Shown: one piece after another, positions 25,796-34,841 of the stretch | Layout of the letters: each line of letters begins with the position of its first letter | Position numbering within the stretch: the stretch's first letter is position 1 | Source of the DNA: JAMXLO01 sp963719805 | GTDB lineage: Bacteria > Pseudomonadota > Alphaproteobacteria > Acetobacterales > Acetobacteraceae | Reading direction: 5' to 3' | DNA: 64,000 nucleotides | Assembly: GCA_963719805.1 (NCBI GenBank) | Contig: CAVRDF010000001.1 | Span: forward strand, 620,001 to 684,000 | Made by a program: the position numbers and the translations under genes | Notes under the pieces: model-generated | Seen by the model: only the letters and a program-made list of their open reading frames with translations | Told to the model about the DNA's origin: nothing | Databases searched by the model: none

Positions 25796-27377
25796 TCATC
25801 GGCTCCCCCGATCCCACGTCGCCGCCGTGACGCCCCGCTCGCGCAGCCGGAACTTCTGCACCTTGCCGTTCTCTGTCATCGGCAGCGTTGCGACGAACTC
25901 GATGAACCGGGGGATTGCGAACGCGGGCATGCGCCCCTGGCAATATTCCGCCAGCACCGCCGGCGTTATGGCACTCCCGTCGCGCGGCACGATCGCCACC
26001 ATTACCTCGTCCTCGGCAAGCTCCGATTGCACAGGGAACGCCGCCGCCTCGGCAACATCCGGATGCGACAACAGCACCTGTTCCACCTCAAAGGACGAAA
26101 CATTTTCGCCGCGCCGGCGTATCACGTCCTTCATCCGGTCGATGAAACGGAAATACCCGTCGTCTCCGCGCACCACGCGATCGCCGGTGTGGAACCAAAT
26201 ATTGCGCCATGCCTCGACCGTTTTCTCCGGCATGCCGAAGTAGCCGGTGGCGAAGGCGAATGGTTCGGTGGCGCGCAACACCAATTCGCCCGGCACGCCG
26301 TCGGGCAGCTCATTGTCCACCTCATTGACCACGCGCGCCTCGAAACCGTCGGCAATCGGCCCCATCGCACCGGGGCGTTGACCGGGCAACGTGCAGCCGA
26401 GCACAAAGTTCGTCTCGGTGGAGCCGTAGCCATCCAGCAGCTCGATGCCGAACCGCTCGCGGAATTCGGGATGGAAGCGCTCCGGCACGCCAGGCGCCAA
26501 CGCAATGCGCACGCGGTGCGCGCGATCCAACTCGCCCGGCGGGCGCGCCAGCAGTATCGGCACCATGGCGCCAAGTAGATACGTGACGGTGGCGCCATGG
26601 CGGCAGAGCGAGGCGGTAAATCTCGAGGCCGAGAAGCGCGGTTCCACCACCAGCGTCGTACCGGTCAGCAGCGCCTGGTAGAAAGTATTGAGCGCGTTGG
26701 TGTGGAACATCGGCAGCGTGGTCAGCAGCACGTCGTCGTGGCGCACGCCGAGCAGCCGCGCCGTATTCACGCCCCACCAGAAATACTGTGCGTGCGGACA
26801 GCACACACCCTTCGAGACGCCGGTGGTGCCGGAGGTGTACAGGATCGCGACAGTATCGCCCGGGCCGAGCGCGGCCTCCAGCACCGGTCCTGCCGGCGAT
26901 GGAAAGCGCTCGGGGCGCGGCCAGCGCGCGGGTATGTCGGCTTCGCCAATCAGCCAGATCGCGCCCAGCGTCTCCGGCACGGCGCCCACTGAATTCGAGC
27001 GCGGCGGAGAAATCGGCTTGCAGCACCAGCAGTCTCGCCTGGCAGTTCGCCAGGATGTGCGCAAGCTGCGCGCCGCGCGATGCGGTGTTTATTGGCACCG
27101 TCACCGCGCCGATCCAGCCGCAGCCAAGATACACCTGAAGCAGCTCCGGCCGATTGCCACAGATAACTGCGACGGTGTCGCCCGGACCGATCCCGGCGGC
27201 GCGCAGCGTTCCGCCGAAGCGCGTAGCCGCGTCCAGCGCATCCGCGAAGCTCCAGGTCTTGTCCGCGAATTCGGCTAGCCGCCGATCGCCGTAGAGCGCC
27301 GCCTGGCGGCGCAACATGTGCGGCAGCGTGCGTTCGTCCGGCGGCAGGCAAGATGGAAGTTCTGCAATGTTATCCAT
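25796..27377 (-). pseudogene. Acyl-CoA ligase (CaiC-like AMP-binding protein), frameshifted
   Basis: The protein reads in one frame from the ATG at 27377 (MDNIAELPSC) to LLVLQADFSAALE near 27000, then in another frame from about 26990 (SVGAVPETLGAIW) to the stop at 25796. One extra base in the coding strand explains the change; the total of 1582 nt is one more than a multiple of three. The rest is intact: P-loop YTSGTTGVSKG, GYGSTE, FHTGD, DRMKDVIRRRGENVSS and the C-terminal Lys in TENGKVQK. It would activate a carboxylic acid, perhaps a betaine or carnitine type, as a CoA thioester. A recent mutation or a sequencing error are both possible. Confidence 0.8.
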
Positions 27378-27505
27378 GCCGTGCCCTGTGTCCTGTTCGG
27401 CGGCCGCGTGCAAGACGGCGTTGAACCAGACGAATGGCGGCCATGCCTGGATTTCCGCCGCCCTCCGTGGCAAGCCTGCGGCCACGTCTGTTCCAGGTGC
27501 GCTAC

Positions 27506-28621
27506 ATGCTGTTGCTGATTCCCGGCCCCGTCACCACCCGGCCCGAAGTGCGCGAGGCATTGCGTTACGATATCGCCCCCTGGGACAACGACTTCCGCCC
27601 GCTCTATGCCGGCATCCGCGAACGTGTTTTGCGCATTGCCAAGGGCGTTGCCGGCGAGCATGCCACGCTGCCGTTGCAAGGCTGCGGCCATTTCATCACC
27701 GAGGCGGCGGTGCGCACCTTCGTCCCCCTCGGGCGCAAGCTGCTGATCCCCGCCACCGGCTCCTACGCCGACAGGATGGTCCGCCTGGCGCGCGAAGCCG
27801 GCCGCGTGCCCGTGCTGCTGCCGGTGTCCTCCACCGCGGCGACCGACCCGAATGCGGTCGCCGCCGCGCTCGAGGCTGATCCGGAGATCAGCCATGTCGG
27901 CATTGTCTACAGCGAGACCGGCAGCGGTATCATCCACGACGTGCCGGCGGTGGGCGCAGTGGTGCGCCGCCTGGGCCGCCGGCTGCTGGTCGATGCGGTA
28001 TCCGCGTTCGGTGCGCTGCCGCTCGATCTGGCAGCGCATCCCGAGATCGACAGCGTCGGCTTCACCTCCAACAAATGCCTCGAGGGCGTGCCGGGCATGG
28101 CATTTGCCGTCGCGCGCATCGACAGTCTGGAGGCCGCGGCTGGCAATGCTGGAAGCTGGTCGCTCGATCTGCAGAGCATCTATGCGCACGCGCTGCGCAG
28201 CGGCTGGGGCAGCTTCCGCTTCACTCCACCAGCGCAGGTGCTGGCCGCGTTCAACGTCGCACTGGATCTGTACGACGCCGAAGGTGGCCAACCGGCGCGC
28301 CTGGCGCGCTACACTGCCAATATGCGTACCTTCTATGACGGTGTGCGCGGCCTTGGTCTCACGCCGTATCTGCCGCCGCAGGTGCAAGGCCCGGTCATCG
28401 TCAACGTGCATGCACCGGCTGATCCGAACTGGGACCTGCAGCGCTTCGTCGATGCGCTGAAAACGCGCGACGTGTTGATCAGCAATTTCTACAATACCGA
28501 GTTGCCCAGCTTCCGCGTCGGCTGCATCGGTGCGGTAACGCCGAACGATATGGCGCGCGCGGTGTCGGCAATCGGCGAAGTTCTGCAAGAGATGGGGATC
28601 GAGCAGCGCAAGGCCGCATGA
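27506..28621 (+). CDS. phnW: 2-aminoethylphosphonate--pyruvate transaminase-like aminotransferase
   Basis: 371 aa from the ATG at 27506 (MLLLIPGPVTTRPEV), with AGGTG about 6 nt before it. The earlier ATGs give a tail unlike the family. It is a class-V aminotransferase with the PLP Lys in FTSNKCLEGVPGM, Asp in VDAVSAFG, and WDNDF and SETGSG. PhnW transfers the amino group of 2-aminoethylphosphonate to pyruvate, giving phosphonoacetaldehyde. No phosphonatase (phnX) is adjacent, so a related substrate is possible. It diverges from the acyl-CoA ligase (128 bp between starts). Confidence 0.78.
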   Translation: MLLLIPGPVTTRPEVREALRYDIAPWDNDFRPLYAGIRERVLRIAKGVAGEHATLPLQGCGHFITEAAVRTFVPLGRKLLIPATGSYADRMVRLAREAGRVPVLLPVSSTAATDPNAVAAALEADPEISHVGIVYSETGSGIIHDVPAVGAVVRRLGRRLLVDAVSAFGALPLDLAAHPEIDSVGFTSNKCLEGVPGMAFAVARIDSLEAAAGNAGSWSLDLQSIYAHALRSGWGSFRFTPPAQVLAAFNVALDLYDAEGGQPARLARYTANMRTFYDGVRGLGLTPYLPPQVQGPVIVNVHAPADPNWDLQRFVDALKTRDVLISNFYNTELPSFRVGCIGAVTPNDMARAVSAIGEVLQEMGIEQRKAA

Positions 28622-28654
28622 CCTGTCATTGCGATGAGCGTAGCGACAAAGCAA
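28622..28654 (+). repeat. Dispersed TGTCATTGCGA repeat (degenerate copy)
   Basis: CTGTCATTGCGATGAGCG followed by TAGCGACAAAGCAA is the left half of a dispersed alphaproteobacterial repeat whose better copy is at 45791. It lies between the phnW stop and the gene at 28711. The right inverted arm is lost. Confidence 0.6.
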
Positions 28655-28710
28655 CCCGGGCTTTGACGCACCGCTGCACGGAGTGACGCACGTAATGGAG
28701 GAGACAAGAG

Positions 28711-29037
28711 ATGCCGCAAGGCACGGGTGCACCGTTCATCTATCTGGTGCAGATGGACATTCCCGCCGAACACGAGGCGGACTTCAATCGCGTCTATGAC
28801 ACCGAACACGTGCCGGAAATTCTCAAGGTCGCCGGTGTGCGCGGCTGCTCGCGCTACGTGATCGAGCGGACCAACAAGCCGGGCCTCGCGCGCTATCTGG
28901 CGCTGTACGAGGTTGATTCGGCCGAGGTGATCGACAGTCCCGCCTGGGTGAAGGCTGCCGAGATTGGTGACTGGGCGCCGAAGATCCGGCCACACACCAC
29001 CAACCGGTCGCACACCGTGATGCGCAAGATAAGCTGA
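28711..29037 (+). CDS. Small alpha/beta-barrel (EthD/ABM-like) protein
   Basis: 108 aa preceded by a strong GGAGGAG. It has the pattern of a dimeric alpha-beta barrel: IYLVQMDIPAEHEADFNRVYDTEHVPEIL, then strand RGCSRYVIER, then YLALYEVDSAEVIDS. Members of this fold include EthD-like proteins and antibiotic monooxygenases; no catalytic residue can be assigned. It precedes fhs by 15 bp and is probably co-transcribed with it. Confidence 0.7.
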   Translation: MPQGTGAPFIYLVQMDIPAEHEADFNRVYDTEHVPEILKVAGVRGCSRYVIERTNKPGLARYLALYEVDSAEVIDSPAWVKAAEIGDWAPKIRPHTTNRSHTVMRKIS

Positions 29038-29052
29038 GGGAATCAAAGAGAG

Positions 29053-30723
29053 ATGAAAAGCGACCTGGAGATCGCCCGCGAAACCAAGCTCCGCCCGATC
29101 GCGGAGATCGCTGCCAAGCTCAACATCCCCGATGAGGCGCTGGAACCGTACGGCCGTCACAAGGCGAAGATCGGCACCGGCTTCATCGACGCGCAGGAAG
29201 GCAGGCCGGACGGCGCATTGGTGCTGGTGACCGGCATCAGCCCGACGCCGGCGGGTGAAGGCAAGACCACCACGACGGTCGGTCTCGGCGATGCGCTCAA
29301 TCGTATCGGCCAGCGCGCGGTGATCTGTCTGCGTGAGCCAAGCCTGGGACCGAGCTTCGGCATGAAGGGCGGCGCTGCCGGCGGCGGCTATGCGCAGGTC
29401 GTGCCGATGGATCAGATCAACCTGCACTTCACCGGCGATTTCCACGCGATCACCAGCGCCAACAACCTGCTGGCCGCGATGATCGACAATCACATCTACT
29501 GGGGCAATTCACTCGGCATTGACGCACGGCGCGTGTCGTGGCGGCGCTGCCTCGATATGAACGACCGCGCGCTGCGCAGCATCGTGGGCAGCCTGGGCGG
29601 CGTCGCCAACGGCTTCCCGCGCGAGGACGGCTTCGATATCACCGTCGCCTCCGAGGTGATGGCGGTGTTCTGCCTGTCGAAGAACCTCGATGATCTGCAG
29701 GAGCGCCTGGGTAAGATGATTGTCGCGCAGACCCGCGACGGCAAGGCGGTGACGGCGAAGGACCTGAAGGCGGATGGCGCGATGGCCGTGCTGCTGAAGG
29801 ACGCGCTGGCGCCTAATCTTGTGCAGACGCTCGAGGGCTCACCGGCCTTCGTGCACGGTGGCCCCTTCGCCAACATCGCGCACGGCTGCAATTCGGTGAT
29901 GGCCACACGGCTGGGCTTGAAGCTCGCCGATGTTGTGGTGACCGAGGCAGGCTTCGGTGCCGATTTAGGTGCGGAGAAATTCATCGACATCAAGTGCCGC
30001 AGTGCCGGGCTGAAGCCATCTTGCGCTGTTGTGGTGGCGACCGTGCGCGCGCTGAAGATGCACGGTGGGGTCGCGCGCAACGCGCTCGGCAGCGAGAATG
30101 TCGACGCGGTGAAGAAGGGCGTCGCCAACCTGGCGCGCCATGTCGAAAATCTTGGCAAGTTCGGCTTACCTGTTGTCGTCGGCGTGAATCACTTCACCTC
30201 GGACACCGAGGCTGAATTCGGTGTGATCCGCGACGCGATGGCGAAGCAGGGCGTTGAGGCGATCTCGTGCACGCACTGGGGCGATGGCGGCAAGGGCGCC
30301 GAAGCGCTGGCGCGTGCGGTGCAGACGAAGATCGCCGGCCGCGATGCAAAGCCGCAACCGCTGTATCCGGCGGAAATGCCGCTGGCCGACAAGATCCGCA
30401 CCATCGCGCAGAAGATCTATCGTGCGGCCGACATCGCGGTGCCTGATGCCGTGGCGCGCCGGCTGGAGGGCTTCGAGAAGGCAGGCTTCGGCAACGTGCC
30501 GGTGTGCATTGCCAAGACGCAGTACAGTTTCACCAGCGATCCAACGGTGATGGGTGCGCCCGAGGGTCATACAATCCCGGTGCGCGAGGTGCGGCTGTCC
30601 GCCGGTGCGGGCTTTGTGGTGGCGATCTGCGGTGAGATCATGACCATGCCAGGTCTGCCGCGTGTGCCGTCGGCGGAGGCGATCCACCTGCGCGGGGATG
30701 GCGAGATCGAAGGGCTGTTCTAG
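29053..30723 (+). CDS. fhs: Formate--tetrahydrofolate ligase
   Basis: 556 aa, the full family length. The P-loop is TPAGEGKTTTTVGLGDAL (about residue 65). LREPSLGPSFGMKGGAAGGG, HFTGDFHAI and TEAGFGADLGAEKF are diagnostic. It makes 10-formyl-tetrahydrofolate from formate, ATP and THF, feeding purine synthesis and C1 assimilation. The stop overlaps that of the convergent acyltransferase by three bases in the palindrome CTAG. Confidence 0.96.
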   Translation: MKSDLEIARETKLRPIAEIAAKLNIPDEALEPYGRHKAKIGTGFIDAQEGRPDGALVLVTGISPTPAGEGKTTTTVGLGDALNRIGQRAVICLREPSLGPSFGMKGGAAGGGYAQVVPMDQINLHFTGDFHAITSANNLLAAMIDNHIYWGNSLGIDARRVSWRRCLDMNDRALRSIVGSLGGVANGFPREDGFDITVASEVMAVFCLSKNLDDLQERLGKMIVAQTRDGKAVTAKDLKADGAMAVLLKDALAPNLVQTLEGSPAFVHGGPFANIAHGCNSVMATRLGLKLADVVVTEAGFGADLGAEKFIDIKCRSAGLKPSCAVVVATVRALKMHGGVARNALGSENVDAVKKGVANLARHVENLGKFGLPVVVGVNHFTSDTEAEFGVIRDAMAKQGVEAISCTHWGDGGKGAEALARAVQTKIAGRDAKPQPLYPAEMPLADKIRTIAQKIYRAADIAVPDAVARRLEGFEKAGFGNVPVCIAKTQYSFTSDPTVMGAPEGHTIPVREVRLSAGAGFVVAICGEIMTMPGLPRVPSAEAIHLRGDGEIEGLF

Positions 30724-31787
30724 CCGGACGTTCCGGCAGCAGGCGGCACTCCTATCGTCATGGCCGGGCTTGTCCCGGCCATCCACGTCTTTCGTCCGAA
30801 CGTCAGCCGCCGTCGTAGCCATTGCTGCGCCGGCCACTCCACGACAGACGAAATTGCCCACGCCAGCAGGATCGACGCTGCAATCGTCACCGGCACCGCG
30901 GCATTCAGCGTCACGCCCGCCGCGGTCAGCCGATCGAGCAACGCGAACCCGGCCGCCTGGTGCACCAGGTACAGCGGATACGAAATGCGCCCAAGGAAGC
31001 GTAGCGGCGCGACGCCGAGCAGCCACCCATGCGGCGTCGTTGCCAGCCAGACCATCAAAGCAAGACCGGCAATCACCCCACCATATTCGAGCCGAGAGAT
31101 TGCCTCGAAGGTCCAGTGCGGACCGAACGCTGCCATCGCGATGGCAAACAGCAGCAGCGGCCGCGTCAGCGCCGTCGCCTGACCTGCGTGCAGCCGGTAG
31201 AGCATGATGCCAATGACAAACAGATGCGCGAACGAGGTATGCGTCAGATCCATCAGCAGCTGGCGCGGCACCGCACTGAACAGAGTGCGCAGCGTGAACT
31301 CCGCCATCACCCAGACCAGGCACGGCAACTCCGGCGTGCGCCAGCGCAGCACGAACCAGCACAGCGCCGCCAACAGATAGAAATCCAGCTCGTAGCGCAG
31401 GCTCCAGTACGATCCGTCGAACGGCATCTGCCCGAACAGCAGCGGCGCCATCGTCAGGTTGGCCAGGAACTGGTGCGCGCTGAATGATGGCGCGGCGAGC
31501 CACACCGTCGCCAGCAGCGCGGCGAAGAACGCCGGATACAGCCGGGCAAGCCGCGCCGAGGCAAAGTCGGCCAGCGACCGGGTCCGCTGCAGCGTCATGA
31601 AGATGACGTAGCCGCTGATCACGAAGAACAGCTCGACGCCGAAGATGCCGTATGGAAAGCGGATGGGCAGGTGCGCGCCGCGCAGGAACGGATACCAAGC
31701 GGTATAGTGATACAGCATCACCGACGCGGCTGCGATGCCGCGCAGGCCATCGAGGCCGGTGAGCCGCCCGGATTGCCTCTCCGCCAT
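30720..31787 (-). CDS. Acyltransferase 3 (OafA-like) membrane protein with repeat-derived tail
   Basis: 355 aa from the ATG at 31787, with GCAGG about 10 nt before it. An alternative ATG lies at 31796. It has about ten TM segments, the N-terminal signature LTGLDGLRGIAAASVMLYH (His is the likely catalytic residue), ELFFVISGYVIF, and FDGSYWSLRYELDFYL. Members O-acetylate or acylate cell-surface sugars at the inner membrane. The last ~25 residues (KTWMAGTSPAMTIGVPPAAG) come from a dispersed hairpin repeat, so the native C-terminus has been replaced or extended. Confidence 0.83.
   Translation of the reverse strand: MAERQSGRLTGLDGLRGIAAASVMLYHYTAWYPFLRGAHLPIRFPYGIFGVELFFVISGYVIFMTLQRTRSLADFASARLARLYPAFFAALLATVWLAAPSFSAHQFLANLTMAPLLFGQMPFDGSYWSLRYELDFYLLAALCWFVLRWRTPELPCLVWVMAEFTLRTLFSAVPRQLLMDLTHTSFAHLFVIGIMLYRLHAGQATALTRPLLLFAIAMAAFGPHWTFEAISRLEYGGVIAGLALMVWLATTPHGWLLGVAPLRFLGRISYPLYLVHQAAGFALLDRLTAAGVTLNAAVPVTIAASILLAWAISSVVEWPAQQWLRRRLTFGRKTWMAGTSPAMTIGVPPAAGTSG
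30757..30785 (+). repeat. REP-like hairpin inside the acyltransferase 3' end
   Basis: ATGGCCGGG CTTGT CCCGGCCAT is a perfect 9 bp stem with a 5 nt loop, flanked by CGTC and CCACG. It is the alphaproteobacterial element whose minus-strand reading is WMAGTSPAMT. A similar unit is at 61868. Here it is part of the coding sequence of the acyltransferase. Confidence 0.75.
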
Positions 31788-31886
31788 GACGCGCATCCTG
31801 CCCGCCCGCGGGTTTCGGCAGGGTGACAGCCTTGCTTACCGGCCGCCGCGCCGCTAATTCATCCGCAGTGCGGAACGAGTAACCCC

Positions 31887-31990
31887 ATGGGCTACAGGGT
31901 CGCTGCCGTCGCTGCCAACGGAGCGGTCGGGCGTAAAATGCGCAAGACGCTGGCCGAACGGTAGAACTGGCGGACGAGGCTGCGCCTGAC
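31887..31990 (+). pseudogene. Decayed copy of the 5' end of asd
   Basis: From the ATG at 31887 the sequence encodes MGYRVAAVAANGAVGRKM and KTLAER, then a TAG at 31962. The intact asd at 36707 starts MGYRVAVVGATGAVGREM and KTLAER. I count 9 mismatches in the first 75 bases. Weak similarity continues about 25 bases beyond the stop. The copy is in the same orientation, 4.8 kb upstream of asd, on the far side of a two-gene signalling cassette. The rest of 31797-32168 (371 bp between genes) holds nothing else I can identify. Confidence 0.8.
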
Positions 31991-32168
31991 CTGCTGCGAA
32001 GGTGGGCGTGTCGCGGTCTCGGCCGCTGAACTCGGTGCGCTGGTTAACGGCTTTCCAACGGACTGCTGCCACTCTTCGGGTGGAGCAGTGTTGACGTTTA
32101 CCCAGTGGCGCTCAGACGGTTCAACTCGGCAACGCCCTCCGCGGCGGCGTGGGCCCGGAGTATTGGGC

Positions 32169-34841
32169 GTGCGGGTCACCATGCTGTCCATCCGCAATGT
32201 GCTCTGCAGCGTGATCGGTGTGATGGGGATACTGATCACAGTGCTGATGGGGAACGCGGCGCTGGAGGCCTACCAGCGATACGGCGCCGCCCAGCGCATT
32301 GCCGCCATCGCGCGTCTCGACAAGGCGCTGTTCCAGGCGGTGCAGCACTTCCGCTTCGAACGCGGCACCACCAATCTGATCCTCACCCTCGAGCCCGACA
32401 GAAATCACCGCGAGGTGGCGTTCGCGCTGACGAACCGCAGCGCGGTGAATGCAGAGCTCGACATGGCGTTGGCTGGTCTTGCCGGGCTGCGCATCGCCGG
32501 GTTGCCTTCGGCGGTCACGCTGCTCGAGGCCGAATATCGGGATTTCAAGGCGGTCCGCGTCCAGGCCGACCAGATGGCCGCCCTGCCGCCCGAGGCGCGC
32601 GACCAGGACTTCAGGGCCGGGTTCATGGCACGGACGACGCGGTTTCAGACCGCGATCGAGATGGTGTCATCGCTCCTCGAGAAGGAGATCAGACGGCTCG
32701 ATCCAATGACCGCCGACCTGATCCTAGCGAAGACCATGGCGTGGACAGTGCGGAGCGTGGTCGGCGCCGGCATCCTCGCGGTCAACAACGCATTGGCCGG
32801 GCAGCGGGGCTTCACGGCTGTCGAACTGGCCCAGATCCACATCGACCAGGGGCGCGTAGCAGCCGCCTGGGGCTTGGTGCGGCAGATTGCCGCCGACCCG
32901 CGTGTGCCGTCGGAGCTTGGCACGGCCTTCGGTTCGGCAGAGGCCGGCTTCTTCAATGGCTCGTTTGCCGACCTGTACGGCCGTGTGTTCACCGCGCTGG
33001 TTGGTCAGGGTGATCCCGGCATCACGCTCGCCGCCTGGCGGGAACGGACCGCGGCACCACAGCTGTCCGTCGGCAATGTGTCACTTGTCGCGATGGACCT
33101 GATCACCCGCCATGCCGAGTTGACCGAGGCCCGCGACCGCGTCGCCGCAGTCACCTATCTTGCCGCACTGGCGATGGCCATGGTCGTGGCCGGCGGCGGC
33201 CTGACGATTGTGCTGTTCCGCGTCGGCCGGCCGATAAAGGTGATGACCGGTGTCATGCGGCAGCTCGCGGCCGATGACCTGTCGGTCGAGATCCCCGGTA
33301 CCGGTCGCAGCGACGAAATCGGCGGCATGGCGGCAGCTGTGCAGGTGTTCAAGGCGAACATGATTCGCCACCGCGCCCTCGAGACGGAGGCGGTGCGGGC
33401 GCGCGAGGACGCCATCGCACGCGCCGCGGAGGCCGCACAGGAACGCGATCGCGCCGAGGCTGCCAACGAGGCGAAGTCGGCGTTTCTCGCCAGCATGAGT
33501 CATGAACTGCGCACGCCGCTCAACGCCATACTCGGCTACGCGCAGATCCTCGGCCGGGACCGGACTTTGAGCGAACACGTGGCCAATGGCCTCGCGACGA
33601 TCTTCGGCTCTGGGCGGCACCTGCTGGCGCTGATCAACGACCTGTTGGACCTGTCGAAGATCGAGGCGGGCCGGCTTGAACTCGCGCCGCATCCCATGAA
33701 TTTGGCGTGCTTCCTTGCCAATGTCGCGGACATCATCCGCATCAGGGCAGTGGAGAAGGGCCTGGCATTCGCCTGCGAACTGGCGGCAGGCCTGCCAGAC
33801 TGCGTCGAGGCGGACGAAATGCATCTGCGCCAGGTGCTGCTCAACCTGCTCGGCAATGCCGTCAAGTTCACCGACCGTGGCTACGTCCACCTGCGCGTAT
33901 GCCGACTGCCATCCGGGGACGGCGTTGCCCACTTGCGCTTCGAGATCGTGGACAGCGGAGTCGGCATTGCCGCGACAGATCGCGACACGATTTTCCTGCC
34001 GTTCGAGCAGGTCGGCGACACGCACCGGCGGCGTGGCGGCACCGGGCTCGGATTGGCGATCAGCCGTCGGCTGGTGCTCCTGATGGGCGGCGATCTCAGC
34101 GTGACGAGTATCCCGGGACAAGGCAGTGTATTCGCCTTCGAGGTCGCGTTCCCGCTGGCAGCATCACCACAGGTGGCGGGTGATGACGGGACAATCATCG
34201 GCTACGAAGGTGAGGCGCGGAGCATCCTCGTCGTCGACGGTTCGCCAGTGAACCGCGGTGTCCTGGCTGAGATGCTGGTGCCGCTCGGCTTCGTGGTGGA
34301 CCAGGCCGAGGACGGTGTGTCGGCGCTGCGGCAGGCCGAGACGAACCCGCCCGATCTGGTGCTGACCGCCATCGTCTTGGCTGAACTCGACGGACTTGGG
34401 CTCATCAGGAGTTTGCGCGCGAATACCGCATTGGCCGCGATTCCGATCGCCGCGGTCTCGGCCAGCGCGACCGAGGAGGGGCGCGACGAGGCACTTCAAT
34501 CGGGCGCCGCGGCCTTTCTCTGCAAGCCGGTCGAGGCGTCCGTGCTGCTGCGGACCGTAGGCGAATTGCTAGGCCTGACCTGGGTGTTCGAGACAGTGCC
34601 CAAGGCGTCCATTCCGGTGGCGGCGGATCTCCTTATGCCGGTTGGCGCGGGGTTACGCGAGCTGCGGGATCTCGCGCGCGACGGCGACATGCTTGGCATC
34701 CGCCAATGGGCCGACCGCATGACGACCGAGGACCCGCGCCTTGGCCCGCTCGCCGATGAGTTGCGGCGGCTTGCGCGGGACTGCCAGTCATGCGCGATCG
34801 CAGACCTGGTTGGCGCAGGCCTGACGGCGGCGGCGACATGA
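32169..34841 (+). CDS. Hybrid histidine kinase with degenerate receiver
   Basis: 890 aa from a GTG at 32169, chosen because GGAG (32157-32160) is 8 nt upstream and the first TM follows at once; an ATG at 32181 is an alternative. TM1 is at about 10-32. A helical periplasmic sensor (FRFERGTTNLIL, nitrate-sensor-like) ends in TM2 near 340-360, followed by HAMP and a coiled coil. HisKA has H445 in SHELRTPLN, and HATPase has GGTGLGLAI. In the receiver (about 680-800) the phospho-acceptor Asp is replaced by A734 (DLVLTAIVLA), and the acidic pair reads VVDGSP. The C-terminal ~60 residues are helical. The next gene starts inside its stop (ATGA). Confidence 0.88.
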   Translation: MRVTMLSIRNVLCSVIGVMGILITVLMGNAALEAYQRYGAAQRIAAIARLDKALFQAVQHFRFERGTTNLILTLEPDRNHREVAFALTNRSAVNAELDMALAGLAGLRIAGLPSAVTLLEAEYRDFKAVRVQADQMAALPPEARDQDFRAGFMARTTRFQTAIEMVSSLLEKEIRRLDPMTADLILAKTMAWTVRSVVGAGILAVNNALAGQRGFTAVELAQIHIDQGRVAAAWGLVRQIAADPRVPSELGTAFGSAEAGFFNGSFADLYGRVFTALVGQGDPGITLAAWRERTAAPQLSVGNVSLVAMDLITRHAELTEARDRVAAVTYLAALAMAMVVAGGGLTIVLFRVGRPIKVMTGVMRQLAADDLSVEIPGTGRSDEIGGMAAAVQVFKANMIRHRALETEAVRAREDAIARAAEAAQERDRAEAANEAKSAFLASMSHELRTPLNAILGYAQILGRDRTLSEHVANGLATIFGSGRHLLALINDLLDLSKIEAGRLELAPHPMNLACFLANVADIIRIRAVEKGLAFACELAAGLPDCVEADEMHLRQVLLNLLGNAVKFTDRGYVHLRVCRLPSGDGVAHLRFEIVDSGVGIAATDRDTIFLPFEQVGDTHRRRGGTGLGLAISRRLVLLMGGDLSVTSIPGQGSVFAFEVAFPLAASPQVAGDDGTIIGYEGEARSILVVDGSPVNRGVLAEMLVPLGFVVDQAEDGVSALRQAETNPPDLVLTAIVLAELDGLGLIRSLRANTALAAIPIAAVSASATEEGRDEALQSGAAAFLCKPVEASVLLRTVGELLGLTWVFETVPKASIPVAADLLMPVGAGLRELRDLARDGDMLGIRQWADRMTTEDPRLGPLADELRRLARDCQSCAIADLVGAGLTAAAT

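Noticed and set aside
27275..28732. A 485-codon open frame on the minus strand
   Set aside because: It is the antisense shadow of the PhnW-like gene, whose motifs are complete on the plus strand.
30166..31698. A 510-codon minus-strand frame spanning fhs and the acyltransferase
   Set aside because: It crosses the convergent ends of two well-defined genes in the wrong frame and has no recognisable domain.
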